Below are positions 1-7,700 of a DNA stretch of 7,773 nt, piece by piece (the stretch's first letter is position 1; every line of letters begins with the position of its first letter). Where the stretch lies: the NCBI GenBank assembly GCA_947624095.1, contig CANQIR010000050.1, positions 1-7,773 on the forward strand. Reading direction: 5' to 3'. The notes below the pieces were generated by a model that worked only from the letters and a program-made list of their open reading frames with translations, had not been told where the DNA came from and made no database searches. Source of the stretch: an uncultured Bacilli bacterium (lineage in GTDB: Bacteria; Bacillota_I; Bacilli_A; RF39; UBA660). Position numbers and translations under genes: made by a program.

Positions 1-86
1 GTGGTACTATTAAAATTACTATAGCTAAAGCCCCAGAAACCGAAGGTGGCGACGAAGAACTTTGTGGAGTAACTGGTTTATGTTAG
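1..86 (+). CDS. C-terminal end of a PASTA-domain protein, probably Ser/Thr kinase PrkC (partial)
   Basis: The frame starting at base 3 is open from the window edge to a TAG at 84-86 and gives about 27 residues. It begins GTIKITIAKAPE, which looks like the closing strand of a PASTA repeat (family pattern: G-T-x-I-x-I-x-V-S-K-G-P). An acidic tail follows (ETEGGDEEL), ending CGVTGLC. PASTA repeats sit outside the cell on PrkC-type kinases and on some penicillin-binding proteins, where they bind muropeptides or beta-lactams. PrkC is favoured because the next genes are rsgA and rpe, the order known from Bacillus and relatives. The last codons also carry the ribosome binding site and start codon of rsgA, so the two genes overlap by 7 nt. 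Only the tail is visible, so the kinase domain is inferred from context, and a PASTA penicillin-binding protein remains possible. Confidence 0.62.
   Translation, partial: GTIKITIAKAPETEGGDEELCGVTGLC
66..69 (+). promoter_or_regulatory. Ribosome binding site that places the rsgA start at ATG 80
   Basis: GGAG lies 10 nt before the ATG at 80, inside the end of the upstream coding region. The earlier in-frame TTG at 62 lies before this site and would add six residues (MWSNWF) not expected in RsgA. The ATG start gives the usual beginning, MLEHGKIIRI. Confidence 0.6.
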
Positions 87-925
87 AACATGGGAAAATT
101 ATCAGAATAATTAGTAATCTTTATACAGTTGCTACTTCTAATGACATAGTTGACTGTCACGCTCGGGGTAAGTTTAGAAATGCTAAACTTACTCCTTTAG
201 TTGGTGATGAATGCGAAGTAGATATCGAAAATAACTATATTATTGATATTTATGAAAGACGTAATGAATTATCTCGTCCCCCAATCGCTAACATTGATGT
301 TGCATTAGTAATTACTAGTTGTAAAGAACCAGACTTATCTTTAAATCTTTTAGATAAATTACTATGTAATATTCTTTTAAATCATATTGAACCTATTATT
401 TGTTTTACCAAATTAGATTTACTAACTAAAGAAGAATTAAAAAATATCCAAAAACTTCGTCAATATTATGAACACCTTGGTATTAAAACTACTACTAATC
501 GGCACCGCTATCATCTAAAAAAATTGCTCAAAAATAAAACGGTCGTTTTAACTGGCCAAACCGGCGCTGGTAAAAGTAGCTTACTAAATAAACTTGACCG
601 CCATCTAACTATTGCTACTGGCGAGATATCTACCGCCTTAGGCCGCGGCAAGCACACAACTAGACACGTAGAATTATACCAAGTAGGGAAGTCCTTAATT
701 GCTGATACTCCTGGCTTTTCATCCTTAGAACTCTCCAACTTTACTAAAGAAGAAATAAAATCTAGCTTCCCAGAATTTAATAATTATCAATGTGAATTTC
801 ATAATTGCCAACACACTAACGAAAAAAAATGTGCCATTAAAGACGCCGTCGCCAAAGGTGAAATCTTACCAAGTCGTTATACCAATTATCTTAAATTTTT
901 AAAGGAAGTGAAACCATGCAAGTAG
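80..925 (+). CDS. rsgA: Small ribosomal subunit biogenesis GTPase RsgA (YjeQ/CpgA family)
   Basis: RsgA is a circularly permuted GTPase that binds the 30S subunit late in assembly, checks the decoding region and is released on GTP hydrolysis. The 281-residue protein has the expected order: an OB-fold at about 1-65; the G4 motif TKLD at 110-113; the G1/P-loop GQTGAGKSS at 159-167; the switch motif GRGKHTTRHVEL at 188-199; G3 DTPGF at 209-213; and a C-terminal zinc site with Cys238, Cys243, His245 and Cys251, followed by a helical tail. G4 preceding G1 is the family's signature permutation. The length is close to the Bacilli norm of about 290-300. The start overlaps the upstream stop by 7 nt, and the end overlaps rpe by 10 nt, so translational coupling is likely. 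No promoter of its own is visible, so it is probably transcribed with the gene upstream. PrkC is known to phosphorylate RsgA in B. subtilis; that link is from family knowledge, not from this sequence. Confidence 0.96.
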   Translation: MLEHGKIIRIISNLYTVATSNDIVDCHARGKFRNAKLTPLVGDECEVDIENNYIIDIYERRNELSRPPIANIDVALVITSCKEPDLSLNLLDKLLCNILLNHIEPIICFTKLDLLTKEELKNIQKLRQYYEHLGIKTTTNRHRYHLKKLLKNKTVVLTGQTGAGKSSLLNKLDRHLTIATGEISTALGRGKHTTRHVELYQVGKSLIADTPGFSSLELSNFTKEEIKSSFPEFNNYQCEFHNCQHTNEKKCAIKDAVAKGEILPSRYTNYLKFLKEVKPCK

Positions 926-1539
926 CTGTATCCTTTTTAGGAATTCCTAATTTAGCGGAAGGTATTAAAAAAATAGATAATTCAACTGCTGATTATATCC
1001 ACGTTGATATTATGGATGGTATCTTTGTTCCTAACCAAAATTACCAACCTGCTGATTTACCACCGATTCTTAATGATACTACTAAACCATTAGATGTTCA
1101 TTTGATGTGTCAAGAACCAAGCCAGTATTATCCTGTCTTAACTAAATTACATACTGAAACTATTACGATTCATTCCGAAATTCCTACAGTAAGTAAAGAA
1201 ATTGCGACAATTAAATCTCTAGGCAAAAAAGTTGGGGTAGCTATTAATCCCAGTACTAGTGTAACATCCATTATTCCCTTACTTAACCAAGTAGATTTAG
1301 TTTTAGTAATGAGTGTCATTCCTGGTAAAGGCGGCCAAAGCTTTATCGAAGATACCGTTAAAAAACTAGCCGAATTATCTTCTCTAAAAGAATTCTATCA
1401 TTTCCGAATTGCTGTCGATGGCGGAATTAATGCTAACACTATTCAATTAGTCAAACCCTATGTCGATTTAGTAATTAGTGGTTCCTTTATCTACCAAAAA
1501 GATGATTATAATACCCAAATTAATATTTTAAAACATTAA
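916..1539 (+). CDS. rpe: Ribulose-phosphate 3-epimerase
   Basis: Rpe interconverts D-ribulose 5-phosphate and D-xylulose 5-phosphate in the cytosolic pentose phosphate pathway, using a metal-dependent TIM barrel. The 207-residue protein is slightly shorter than the usual 215-225. It keeps the metal and catalytic set: His29 and Asp31 in HVDIMDG, His62 in DVHLM, His86, and Asp168 in AVDGGIN. The phosphate-loop region is recognisable as MSVIPGKGGQSFI (132-144), and the final phosphate-binding turn as SGS (188-190). Several positions differ from the textbook motifs: SFL where SIL is usual near the N-terminus, I for N and K for F in SVNPGFGGQ, and S for A in the last AGS motif. An AAAGGAAGTG ribosome binding site (901-910) precedes the ATG, inside the end of rsgA. 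An allulose-6-phosphate epimerase is the nearest alternative family, but the rsgA-rpe neighbourhood supports Rpe. It is the last gene of the cluster, ended by the hairpin just after its stop. Confidence 0.93.
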   Translation: MQVAVSFLGIPNLAEGIKKIDNSTADYIHVDIMDGIFVPNQNYQPADLPPILNDTTKPLDVHLMCQEPSQYYPVLTKLHTETITIHSEIPTVSKEIATIKSLGKKVGVAINPSTSVTSIIPLLNQVDLVLVMSVIPGKGGQSFIEDTVKKLAELSSLKEFYHFRIAVDGGINANTIQLVKPYVDLVISGSFIYQKDDYNTQINILKH

Positions 1540-1571
1540 AAAAACGAGTTCACCTCGTTATTTTTCTTTTT
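1538..1571. terminator. Bidirectional Rho-independent terminator between rpe and rpmB
   Basis: A perfect 6-bp stem AACGAG / CTCGTT (1543-1548 with 1554-1559) has a 5-nt loop, TTCAC. On the + strand it is followed by ATTTTTCTTTTTT (1560-1572), a U-tract for rpe. On the minus strand the seven A's at 1538-1544 supply the U-tract for rpmB, two of them also forming part of the stem. The rpmB stop codon (1558-1560) overlaps the right arm of the stem, and the rpe stop lies directly at the left edge. The stem is short, so its strength is uncertain, but its position between two converging genes is convincing. Confidence 0.78.
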
Positions 1572-1725
1572 TATTAACTTTTGCTTCTCTTGCACTAATT
1601 ATTACTTGTTTACCATTAATCGTTTTCTTTTGAAGATTTGGTTTTTGTGCATGCTTCGTAGCATTTAACGCATGACTTCTTCTATTTCCAAATAAAGGTT
1701 TTTTATTGGTTGCTTTTGTAGCCAT
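1558..1725 (-). CDS. rpmB: 50S ribosomal protein L28
   Basis: The minus strand encodes a 55-residue, strongly basic protein, from ATG at 1725-1723 to TAA at 1560-1558. L28 is a small protein of the large ribosomal subunit. Family features visible in order are [17 protein letters not shown] at 8-24 (compare the usual GKKPxxGNNRSHAxNxTKR), PNLQKK at 29-34, NGKQ at 37-40 and the V-x-x-SAREAK segment at 41-49. A near-perfect Shine-Dalgarno, AAGAGGAGGT (1740-1731), sits 5 nt before the start. The usual early Cys of the C-x-x-T-G-K motif is absent, so this is a cysteine-free form, and the protein is a little shorter than the roughly 62 residues of the B. subtilis protein. It converges on rpe, as in B. 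subtilis, where rpmB also faces the cpgA-rpe-thiN genes. It has its own promoter upstream and shares the terminator with rpe. Confidence 0.93.
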   Translation of the reverse strand: MATKATNKKPLFGNRRSHALNATKHAQKPNLQKKTINGKQVIISAREAKVNKKEK

Positions 1726-1761
1726 AATGTACCTCCTCTTTTAATTCGTTCTCAACTAAAG

Positions 1762-1790
1762 ATTTTACTATAAATTATATGATAAGTCAA
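1762..1790 (-). promoter_or_regulatory. Sigma-A-type promoter for rpmB
   Basis: Read on the minus strand, TTGACT (-35, 1790-1785) is followed after exactly 17 nt by TAAAAT (-10, 1767-1762). Each hexamer matches the consensus at five of six positions. Transcription would begin near 1755, giving a leader of about 30 nt before the rpmB start, too short for a riboswitch. A TATAAT also occurs on this strand at 1780-1775, but it has no good -35 at the right distance. Confidence 0.65.
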
Positions 1791-1822
1791 ACTATTTTAA
1801 TAGCTAATATTATGATATAATT
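1773..1822. repeat. Imperfect inverted repeat between the divergent rpmB and dnaE promoters
   Basis: AATTATATGATA (1773-1784) and TATGATATAATT (1811-1822) are inverted copies matching at 11 of 12 positions, separated by 26 nt. Between them lies a second short inverted repeat, CTATT-TT-AATAG (1792-1803). The right arm contains the dnaE -10 box, and the left arm lies in the spacer of the rpmB promoter. It could be a regulator site, or simply two -10-like AT-rich words facing away from each other. AT-rich sequence makes chance matches common, so function is unproven. Confidence 0.35.
1813..1821 (+). promoter_or_regulatory. Extended -10 promoter for the dnaE-polC unit
   Basis: TATAAT (1816-1821) is a perfect -10 box, preceded by TG at 1813-1814 as in an extended -10 (TG-N-TATAAT). 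The -35 position at 17-nt spacing (1793-1798) reads TATTTT and is weak, which an extended -10 can compensate. Transcription would start near 1827-1829, giving a leader of about 15 nt before the chosen dnaE start at 1844. No other promoter is evident before polC, so this one probably serves both genes. Confidence 0.6.
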
Positions 1823-1830
1823 GAATAGAT

Positions 1831-1839
1831 GGGTGGTGG
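1831..1839 (+). promoter_or_regulatory. Ribosome binding site that places the dnaE start at ATG 1844
   Basis: GGGTGGTGG ends 4 nt before the ATG at 1844 and is the only purine-rich G cluster in the short leader. The in-frame ATG at 1829 would turn this site into codons (MGGGL) and would leave an almost leaderless message given the promoter position. The match to the Shine-Dalgarno consensus is only moderate. Confidence 0.55.
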
Positions 1840-1843
1840 TCTT

Positions 1844-4744
1844 ATGTATGTTCCGTTAGGAATAAAAACTGATTATTCTTTACTTCAAAGCTTAATTAAA
1901 ATTAAATCTCTAATCGCTTACGCCAAAGACCATAATCTTACCACCTTAGCTATCGTTGATGAAAACTTATTCTATGTTATGGAATTTTATACTCTTTGTT
2001 TATCTAATCATCTTAAACCCATTATTGGTCTTGAAATTACTATCAATAATCAAAATATCTATCTTTACGCCAAAAATTATCCCGGTTACTTAACCTTACT
2101 TAAAATTAATACCCTAAAACAAGAACGTGAACTAACCATTAGTGATTTAATACTTAATAATTACGAATTGCTTTGTATTATTCCTTATAATAGTAATGAA
2201 TTATATCAAGAATTATCTTCTATTTTTCAAGATTTATATATTGGTTATAGTAGCGAATATGAAAAAAACAATGCACTAATAATCACCAATAAAATAGTTT
2301 ATTTAAATATCGCTTGTGCTTTAAACGAAGAAGATAGCCAATACTTATCGTATCTTCCTTTAATTAAAGAAGGAAAAACCGTTGACGAAGTAGGTTTGAC
2401 TCCCAATTTCCATTATTTGTGTCCACCCGAAACGAAAGAAGACGAAGAAACCACTATCCAAGTTGCTAATCTTTTAAATGTTACCATTCCCCTTAATAAA
2501 AGATATATTCCCCAATATGATGTGCCAAATTCCGAAGAATATCTAACCAATCTCGCTCGTAAAGGTTTATTCAAAAGATGTAATGGTAATATCCCAGAAA
2601 TATATAAAAAACGTTTAGAATACGAATTAAAAGTTATCACTGAAATGGGTTTTGTCGATTACTTCCTAATTGTTTATGACTATGTGAAATATGCTAAAAC
2701 TCACGATATTCTTGCTTGGCCAAGAGGTAGTGCCGCTGGTTCACTAGTTAGTTATGTTATTGGTATTTCTGAGGTTGACCCCATCAAATATAACTTATTA
2801 TTCGAGCGATTTTTAAATCCTGAACGTGTTACAATGCCTGATATTGATGTTGATTTTGATTACACTAAACGTGAAGAAGTAATTAATTATGTCAAAGATA
2901 AATATGGTCACGATAAAGTAGCAGCTATTATGACCTTTGGTACCCTAGCTTCTAAACAAGTAATTCGTGATGTTGCTAAATTATTAAATTTACCACTCGC
3001 TGAAATCGACCAATTTACTAAACTAATTGATGCTAAATTATCTCTAAAAGAAAATTATTCTAACCCCCAAGTTCAAAAATATCTCCAAACCCATCCTGCT
3101 TTTTTAGATGTTTATAAAATCTCTTCTAAGTTAGAAGGCTTAAAAAGACATATTAGTACGCACGCTGCTGGTATTGTTATAAGCAGTGTAACTCTTGATG
3201 AAATAATTCCTATCTGTAAAAATAATGATGAGTTTTTAACTGGTATCACTTTTGAATATTTAGAAAGTCTTGGCTTACTTAAGATGGACTTTCTCGCTTT
3301 ACGTAATCTAAATATTATCAAGAATGTTTTAAATTTAATTAAAGAAAATGAACATCAAGACTTAAAATTGAGTAATATTCCTCTAAATGACCCCTTAACT
3401 ATCAATGTCTTTAAAAATGTTGATACTGAAGGTATCTTCCAATTTGAAAGTAATGCAATGAAACCTTTACTCCGTAAATTAAAAGTTAATACCTTCTCAG
3501 ATATTATCGCTGCGATTGCTTTAGTAAGACCTGGTCCAGGTCAAAGTATTAATTCCTTTGTCGCTAGAAAAGAGGGGAGTGAAAAAATTACTTACTTAGA
3601 TCCCGTCTTAAAACCTATCTTATCCGATACTTATGGTATTATTATTTATCAAGAACAAATTATGCAAATCTTAGTAACGATGGCCGGCTATAGCTTTGCT
3701 GAAGCTGATAACATAAGACGGGCTGTAAGCAAGAAAAAGCACGAAGTTATGGCTAATGAAGAAACTAAATTTATCGAACGCGCTGTAGCTAAAGGTCATA
3801 GCCAAGAAGTAGCCAAACAAGTCTATGACTTAATTATCCGTTTTGCCGATTATGGTTTTAATAAAGCTCACTCTGTTTCCTATGCCTTATTAGGTTATCA
3901 AATGGCTTATTTAAAATGTCATTATCCAGCTTATTTCTTTACTAATCTTTTAAATATGAGTATCGGTAGTGAAATTAAAACTAAACAGTATATTGATGAA
4001 GTCAAAAGAAAAAATCTTAAAGTAATTAAATCAGATATTAATACAAGTGGCGAAGAATACAAAATAGTTGGCCAAGATCTTATTATGCCTTTATCTATCA
4101 TTAAAGGTATTGGTATAAATATATCCCATCAAATAGTTGAAGAACGTAACCAAAATGGCTTATATACCGATTACTTTAATTTTGTAGTCCGTACTTATCG
4201 TTTAGGTATTACCAAAAAAACTCTTGAAATTCTTATCCAAGCCGGCACCCTAGATTCCCTCAATTTAAATCGGGAAACTATGCTTCAAAACTTAGATAAT
4301 GCTCTTAATTATGCTTTATTATGTAACGACTTAGACGAATCCCTTGTTCTAAAACCATTACTAACCGAATACAAAGAATCAGACGTTAACCGCCTTATGC
4401 AACAAGAACAAGAACTATATGGTTTTTATGTTTCCTCCCATCCTGCTAATAAATATACCACTCCCGATATTATCAAAATTAATACCATTACTCAATACTT
4501 TGATAAATATGTCAAAATGGTCTGTTTAGTATCCAATATTCGGAAAATTAAAACCAAAAAAAATGAAGATATGGCTTTCTTTACCGCCTCAGATGAAACC
4601 GGTAGTATGAATTTCATTATCTTTCCTAATAAAAATAGCTTATTAAAATTATTAAAAAATGATAAATTATATATGATTAATGGTCAAGTAACCAGAAAAG
4701 ATTACGACTATCAAATAGTTGTTAATAGTATTACAGAAATGTGA
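1844..4744 (+). CDS. dnaE: DNA polymerase III alpha subunit, DnaE type
   Basis: This is a C-family replicative DNA polymerase. In low-GC Gram-positives, DnaE extends primers at the fork before PolC takes over. The 966-residue protein is shorter than B. subtilis DnaE (about 1115) and nearer to Mollicutes forms. The N-terminal PHP domain (about 1-200) is recognisable from YSLLQS (11-16) and KPIIGLEI (58-65), but its metal ligands are lost: the LHxH site reads LGIK (5-8) and TDH reads VDE (38-40). The palm has RGSAAGS (294-300), FERFLNPERV (320-329), catalytic Asp333 and Asp335 in PDIDVDF, and a third Asp482 in KMDFL. Conserved downstream motifs are IFQFES (531-536), LVRPGPG (560-566), YQEQIMQI (602-609), NIRRAVSKKK (623-632) and DYGFNKAHSVSYA (669-681). 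A helix-hairpin-helix segment (KGIGINI, 754-760) and a C-terminal OB-fold (about 888-960) follow. There is no exonuclease domain. The residue before RGSAAGS is Pro where Gly is usual. The gene ends in TGA, 13 nt before polC. Confidence 0.96.
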   Translation: MYVPLGIKTDYSLLQSLIKIKSLIAYAKDHNLTTLAIVDENLFYVMEFYTLCLSNHLKPIIGLEITINNQNIYLYAKNYPGYLTLLKINTLKQERELTISDLILNNYELLCIIPYNSNELYQELSSIFQDLYIGYSSEYEKNNALIITNKIVYLNIACALNEEDSQYLSYLPLIKEGKTVDEVGLTPNFHYLCPPETKEDEETTIQVANLLNVTIPLNKRYIPQYDVPNSEEYLTNLARKGLFKRCNGNIPEIYKKRLEYELKVITEMGFVDYFLIVYDYVKYAKTHDILAWPRGSAAGSLVSYVIGISEVDPIKYNLLFERFLNPERVTMPDIDVDFDYTKREEVINYVKDKYGHDKVAAIMTFGTLASKQVIRDVAKLLNLPLAEIDQFTKLIDAKLSLKENYSNPQVQKYLQTHPAFLDVYKISSKLEGLKRHISTHAAGIVISSVTLDEIIPICKNNDEFLTGITFEYLESLGLLKMDFLALRNLNIIKNVLNLIKENEHQDLKLSNIPLNDPLTINVFKNVDTEGIFQFESNAMKPLLRKLKVNTFSDIIAAIALVRPGPGQSINSFVARKEGSEKITYLDPVLKPILSDTYGIIIYQEQIMQILVTMAGYSFAEADNIRRAVSKKKHEVMANEETKFIERAVAKGHSQEVAKQVYDLIIRFADYGFNKAHSVSYALLGYQMAYLKCHYPAYFFTNLLNMSIGSEIKTKQYIDEVKRKNLKVIKSDINTSGEEYKIVGQDLIMPLSIIKGIGINISHQIVEERNQNGLYTDYFNFVVRTYRLGITKKTLEILIQAGTLDSLNLNRETMLQNLDNALNYALLCNDLDESLVLKPLLTEYKESDVNRLMQQEQELYGFYVSSHPANKYTTPDIIKINTITQYFDKYVKMVCLVSNIRKIKTKKNEDMAFFTASDETGSMNFIIFPNKNSLLKLLKNDKLYMINGQVTRKDYDYQIVVNSITEM

Positions 4745-4747
4745 GGT
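4743..4747 (+). promoter_or_regulatory. Ribosome binding site for polC overlapping the dnaE stop
   Basis: GAGGT begins inside the TGA stop of dnaE and lies about 10 nt before the ATG at 4758. A ribosome ending dnaE would therefore sit on the polC initiation site, which suggests translational coupling. Confidence 0.55.
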
Positions 4748-4757
4748 AGAAGTAAAT

Positions 4758-7700
4758 ATGAATAACGAATTAGAAAGATTTCTAAAAAGCATCAACTGTC
4801 CTATAGAAGGGTTAGAAGATTTTAATATAACAAAAGTAATTCTAAATAAAAAAAATGAAACCTTTAATGTCTATCTAAATGCTGCCAAAGTTATTGATGC
4901 TAACTTAGTATTAAATATGTTAAAATGCGCGAGTAAAGGTATCAATAATCTAGCCAAATGTCAAGTTCACATTACCTACGATACCATTACTGATGAAGAT
5001 ATCTTAGCATCATTTCATACCCTAATTACTAACTTGATAACTAAAAAACCATCCCTTACTGGTTTAAACGAATCAAAAATTGAATTAGATGATGGCATTA
5101 TAGTTGTCGAAGTAACTTCTCTAAATGAAGAAGAAGAATTTAATAGTTCCACCAAAAGCTTAGTTAATAGTATGCAACAACTCGGTTTTCCCGAAATCAA
5201 TGTAACTACCTTCCTTAATAAAGATAAAGAACAAGCAATCAAAGAAGCTATTAAAAATGAACAACCAGAAGAGATTGTCGAAGAAAAAAGTCCAGTCTTT
5301 ATTGGTAAACATATTGATGGGGAAATAAGTTTAATAAGTAGTATTATGGGTGCTACTAAAAATGTTATAGTTGAAGCTTATATCTTTGGTATTGAAACTA
5401 TGGAAAAAGAAAATATCAATATCATAACTTTAAAAATTAGTGATAAATCTAATAGTATCTTAGCTAAAATCTTTAAAAGAGATAAAGATGAATATAAAGA
5501 CGTTTTAAAAAACTTAAGCGAAGGTTCCTGGTATCGTATTCATGGTAATATTGAATTTGATAGTTATTCCAAAGACTTAGTATTAGCTATCCGCAATATG
5601 GAATCTATTCCAAGTAAAGATATCTCTATTAAAGATAATGCCGAAGTAAAAAGAGTAGAACTTCACGCTCATACTTTTATGAGTACTATGGATGGTGTCG
5701 TACCAATGAAATCCCTAGTTAAGTTTGCTAAAAAATTAGGTCATAAAGCTGTTGCAGTTACTGACCATAACTGTCTCCAAGCTTATCCTGATATTTATAA
5801 CTCAATTGTTTGGGATAATAAAGATAAACCTGATGAAGAAAAATTTAAAGTTTTATATGGTGTTGAATTAAATGTTGTTAACGACGATGTTGATGTAGTT
5901 CATAATCCCCAAGACTTTAACTTACTTAAAGATACTTTTGTTGTTTTTGATACTGAAACAACCGGCTTTTACGCTGGTAGTGACCAAATGATTGAAATAG
6001 GTGCCGTTAAAATTAAAGAAGGGGAGATCCTTGATCGTTTTGATGAATTTATTGATCCCCATAGACCACTGCCTCAAAAAATTATTGATTTAACTAATAT
6101 TACTGATGAAATGCTTAAAGGAGCTGATACCGAAGAAAATGTTACTAAAAGATTTTTAGAGTGGGCAGGGGATGCACCAATGGTTGCACATAATGCCAAG
6201 TTCGATATTAGTTTTATGGATAATGCTTGTAAAAAATACAATTTAGGCGAATTCAAAAATACTGTAGTTGACACTATGAGTTTAGCAAGAATCCTTAATC
6301 CTGAATGGCCAAATCATAAACTAAGCACCTTAGTTAGAAAATATAACGTTCCTTGGGATGAAAGTGCTCACCATCGAGCAGATTACGATGCCGAAGGTAC
6401 AGCTCATTGCTTCTATGCTATGTGTAAAATATTAGACCAAAGAAATATTGAAACTACTATGGATTTATATAATACCATCGATTATGATGAATTAGTTAAG
6501 TTCTCATTTCCCTTCCATTTAACTATCTATGCGCAAACCCAAGCCGGTTTAAGAAACTTATTCAAAATCGTTAGCTTAGCTAATACAAAATATTTATTCC
6601 ATAACGATCAACCCAAAATTCCTCGTAAAGAAATTAATAAATTAAGAGAAGGCTTAATTATTGGTAGTGGTTGTATCAATGGTGAAATCTTTGAAGCCGC
6701 TAAAGTAAAAGACGATGAAGAATTATCGACAATGATGAGTTTTTACGACTTTATTGAAGTTCAACCTATTAGTGCGATGACTCATTTACTTCAAATGGAA
6801 TCTAGTGGCTTTAAAACTGAATTAGAACTTCAGGAGCATCTTAAAAAAATTATTCGCGTAGCTAAAGATGCCGGTAAATTAGTCTGTGCTACCGGTGATG
6901 TTCATAATCTTACTAAAGAAGATAAAATATATCGGGAAATAATTGTTAATCAAAAGACTAATGGTAAATTACATCCTCTAAATCGTAAAGGTATTGAAGT
7001 ACCAAATATGTATTTTATGACTACTGAAGAAATGTTAGATGCTTTTAATTTCTTAGATAAAGATACTGCTTATGAAATAGTTGTTACTAATACTAATAAA
7101 ATAGCTGATATGATTGATCATTTACAAATTATTAAAGATAAACTTTATACTCCCGTAATGGAAAATTCTGATGAAGAAACTAAAGATATGGTTTATAAGA
7201 AAGCTCACGAAATGTATGGTGATCCATTACCACCAATAGTCGAAGACCGTATTGAAAAAGAGCTTCATGGTATTATTAGTAATGGTTATTCCGTTCTTTA
7301 TCTTATTGCCCAAAGATTAGTTAAGAAAAGTAATGATGATGGTTATTTCGTTGGTTCGCGTGGTAGTGTAGGGTCTTCCTTTGTCGCTACTATGATGGGT
7401 ATTACGGAAGTTAATGGTTTGCCAGCTCATTATCTATGTCCTAAATGTAAAAAAAGTATTTGGGAAGATGAAAATGGTTTAAGTTTTTCTCATACCTATG
7501 CTAGTGGTTATGACTTACCAGATAAAGAATGCCCTGATTGCCATATTAATATGCGTAAAGAAGGACAAGATATTCCCTTTGCTACCTTCCTTGGTTTTAA
7601 TGCCGAAAAAGTTCCCGATATCGATTTAAATTTCTCTGGAGAAAATCAAAGTGCTGCTCACGACTATACTAAAGTCTTATTCGGTGAAGAAAATGTATAT

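Noticed and set aside
62..79. TTG at 62 as the rsgA start
   Set aside because: It would precede the GGAG ribosome binding site and add six residues not typical of RsgA; ATG 80 gives the usual N-terminus and spacing.
401..427. RsgA G4 motif TKLD instead of NKxD as a possible defect
   Set aside because: TKxD is also the form I recall in B. subtilis CpgA (YloQ), so it is normal for this family in Bacilli.
1829..1843. ATG at 1829 as the dnaE start
   Set aside because: It coincides with the predicted transcript start and would translate the G-rich ribosome binding site as MGGGL; ATG 1844 fits the family N-terminus.
1726..1843. Riboswitch or structured RNA leader upstream of rpmB or dnaE
   Set aside because: Both predicted leaders are about 15-30 nt, too short for a riboswitch, and no conserved RNA motif is visible.
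2413..3321. Antisense open frames inside dnaE (2413-2640 and 3112-3321, minus strand)
   Set aside because: They lie opposite a well-supported polymerase gene, have no ribosome binding site or family resemblance that I can see, and look like by-products of codon bias.
4739..4766. Possible reassigned code with TGA as tryptophan at the dnaE end
   Set aside because: Read-through would add only seven residues after the TGA before a TAA, but every Trp in dnaE and polC is TGG and no TGA occurs in frame elsewhere, so TGA is best read as stop.
5015..6274. Antisense open frames inside polC (5015-5242 and 6074-6274) and one inside rsgA (511-738)
   Set aside because: Same reason: each is opposite conserved motifs of the real gene and its translation resembles no known protein.
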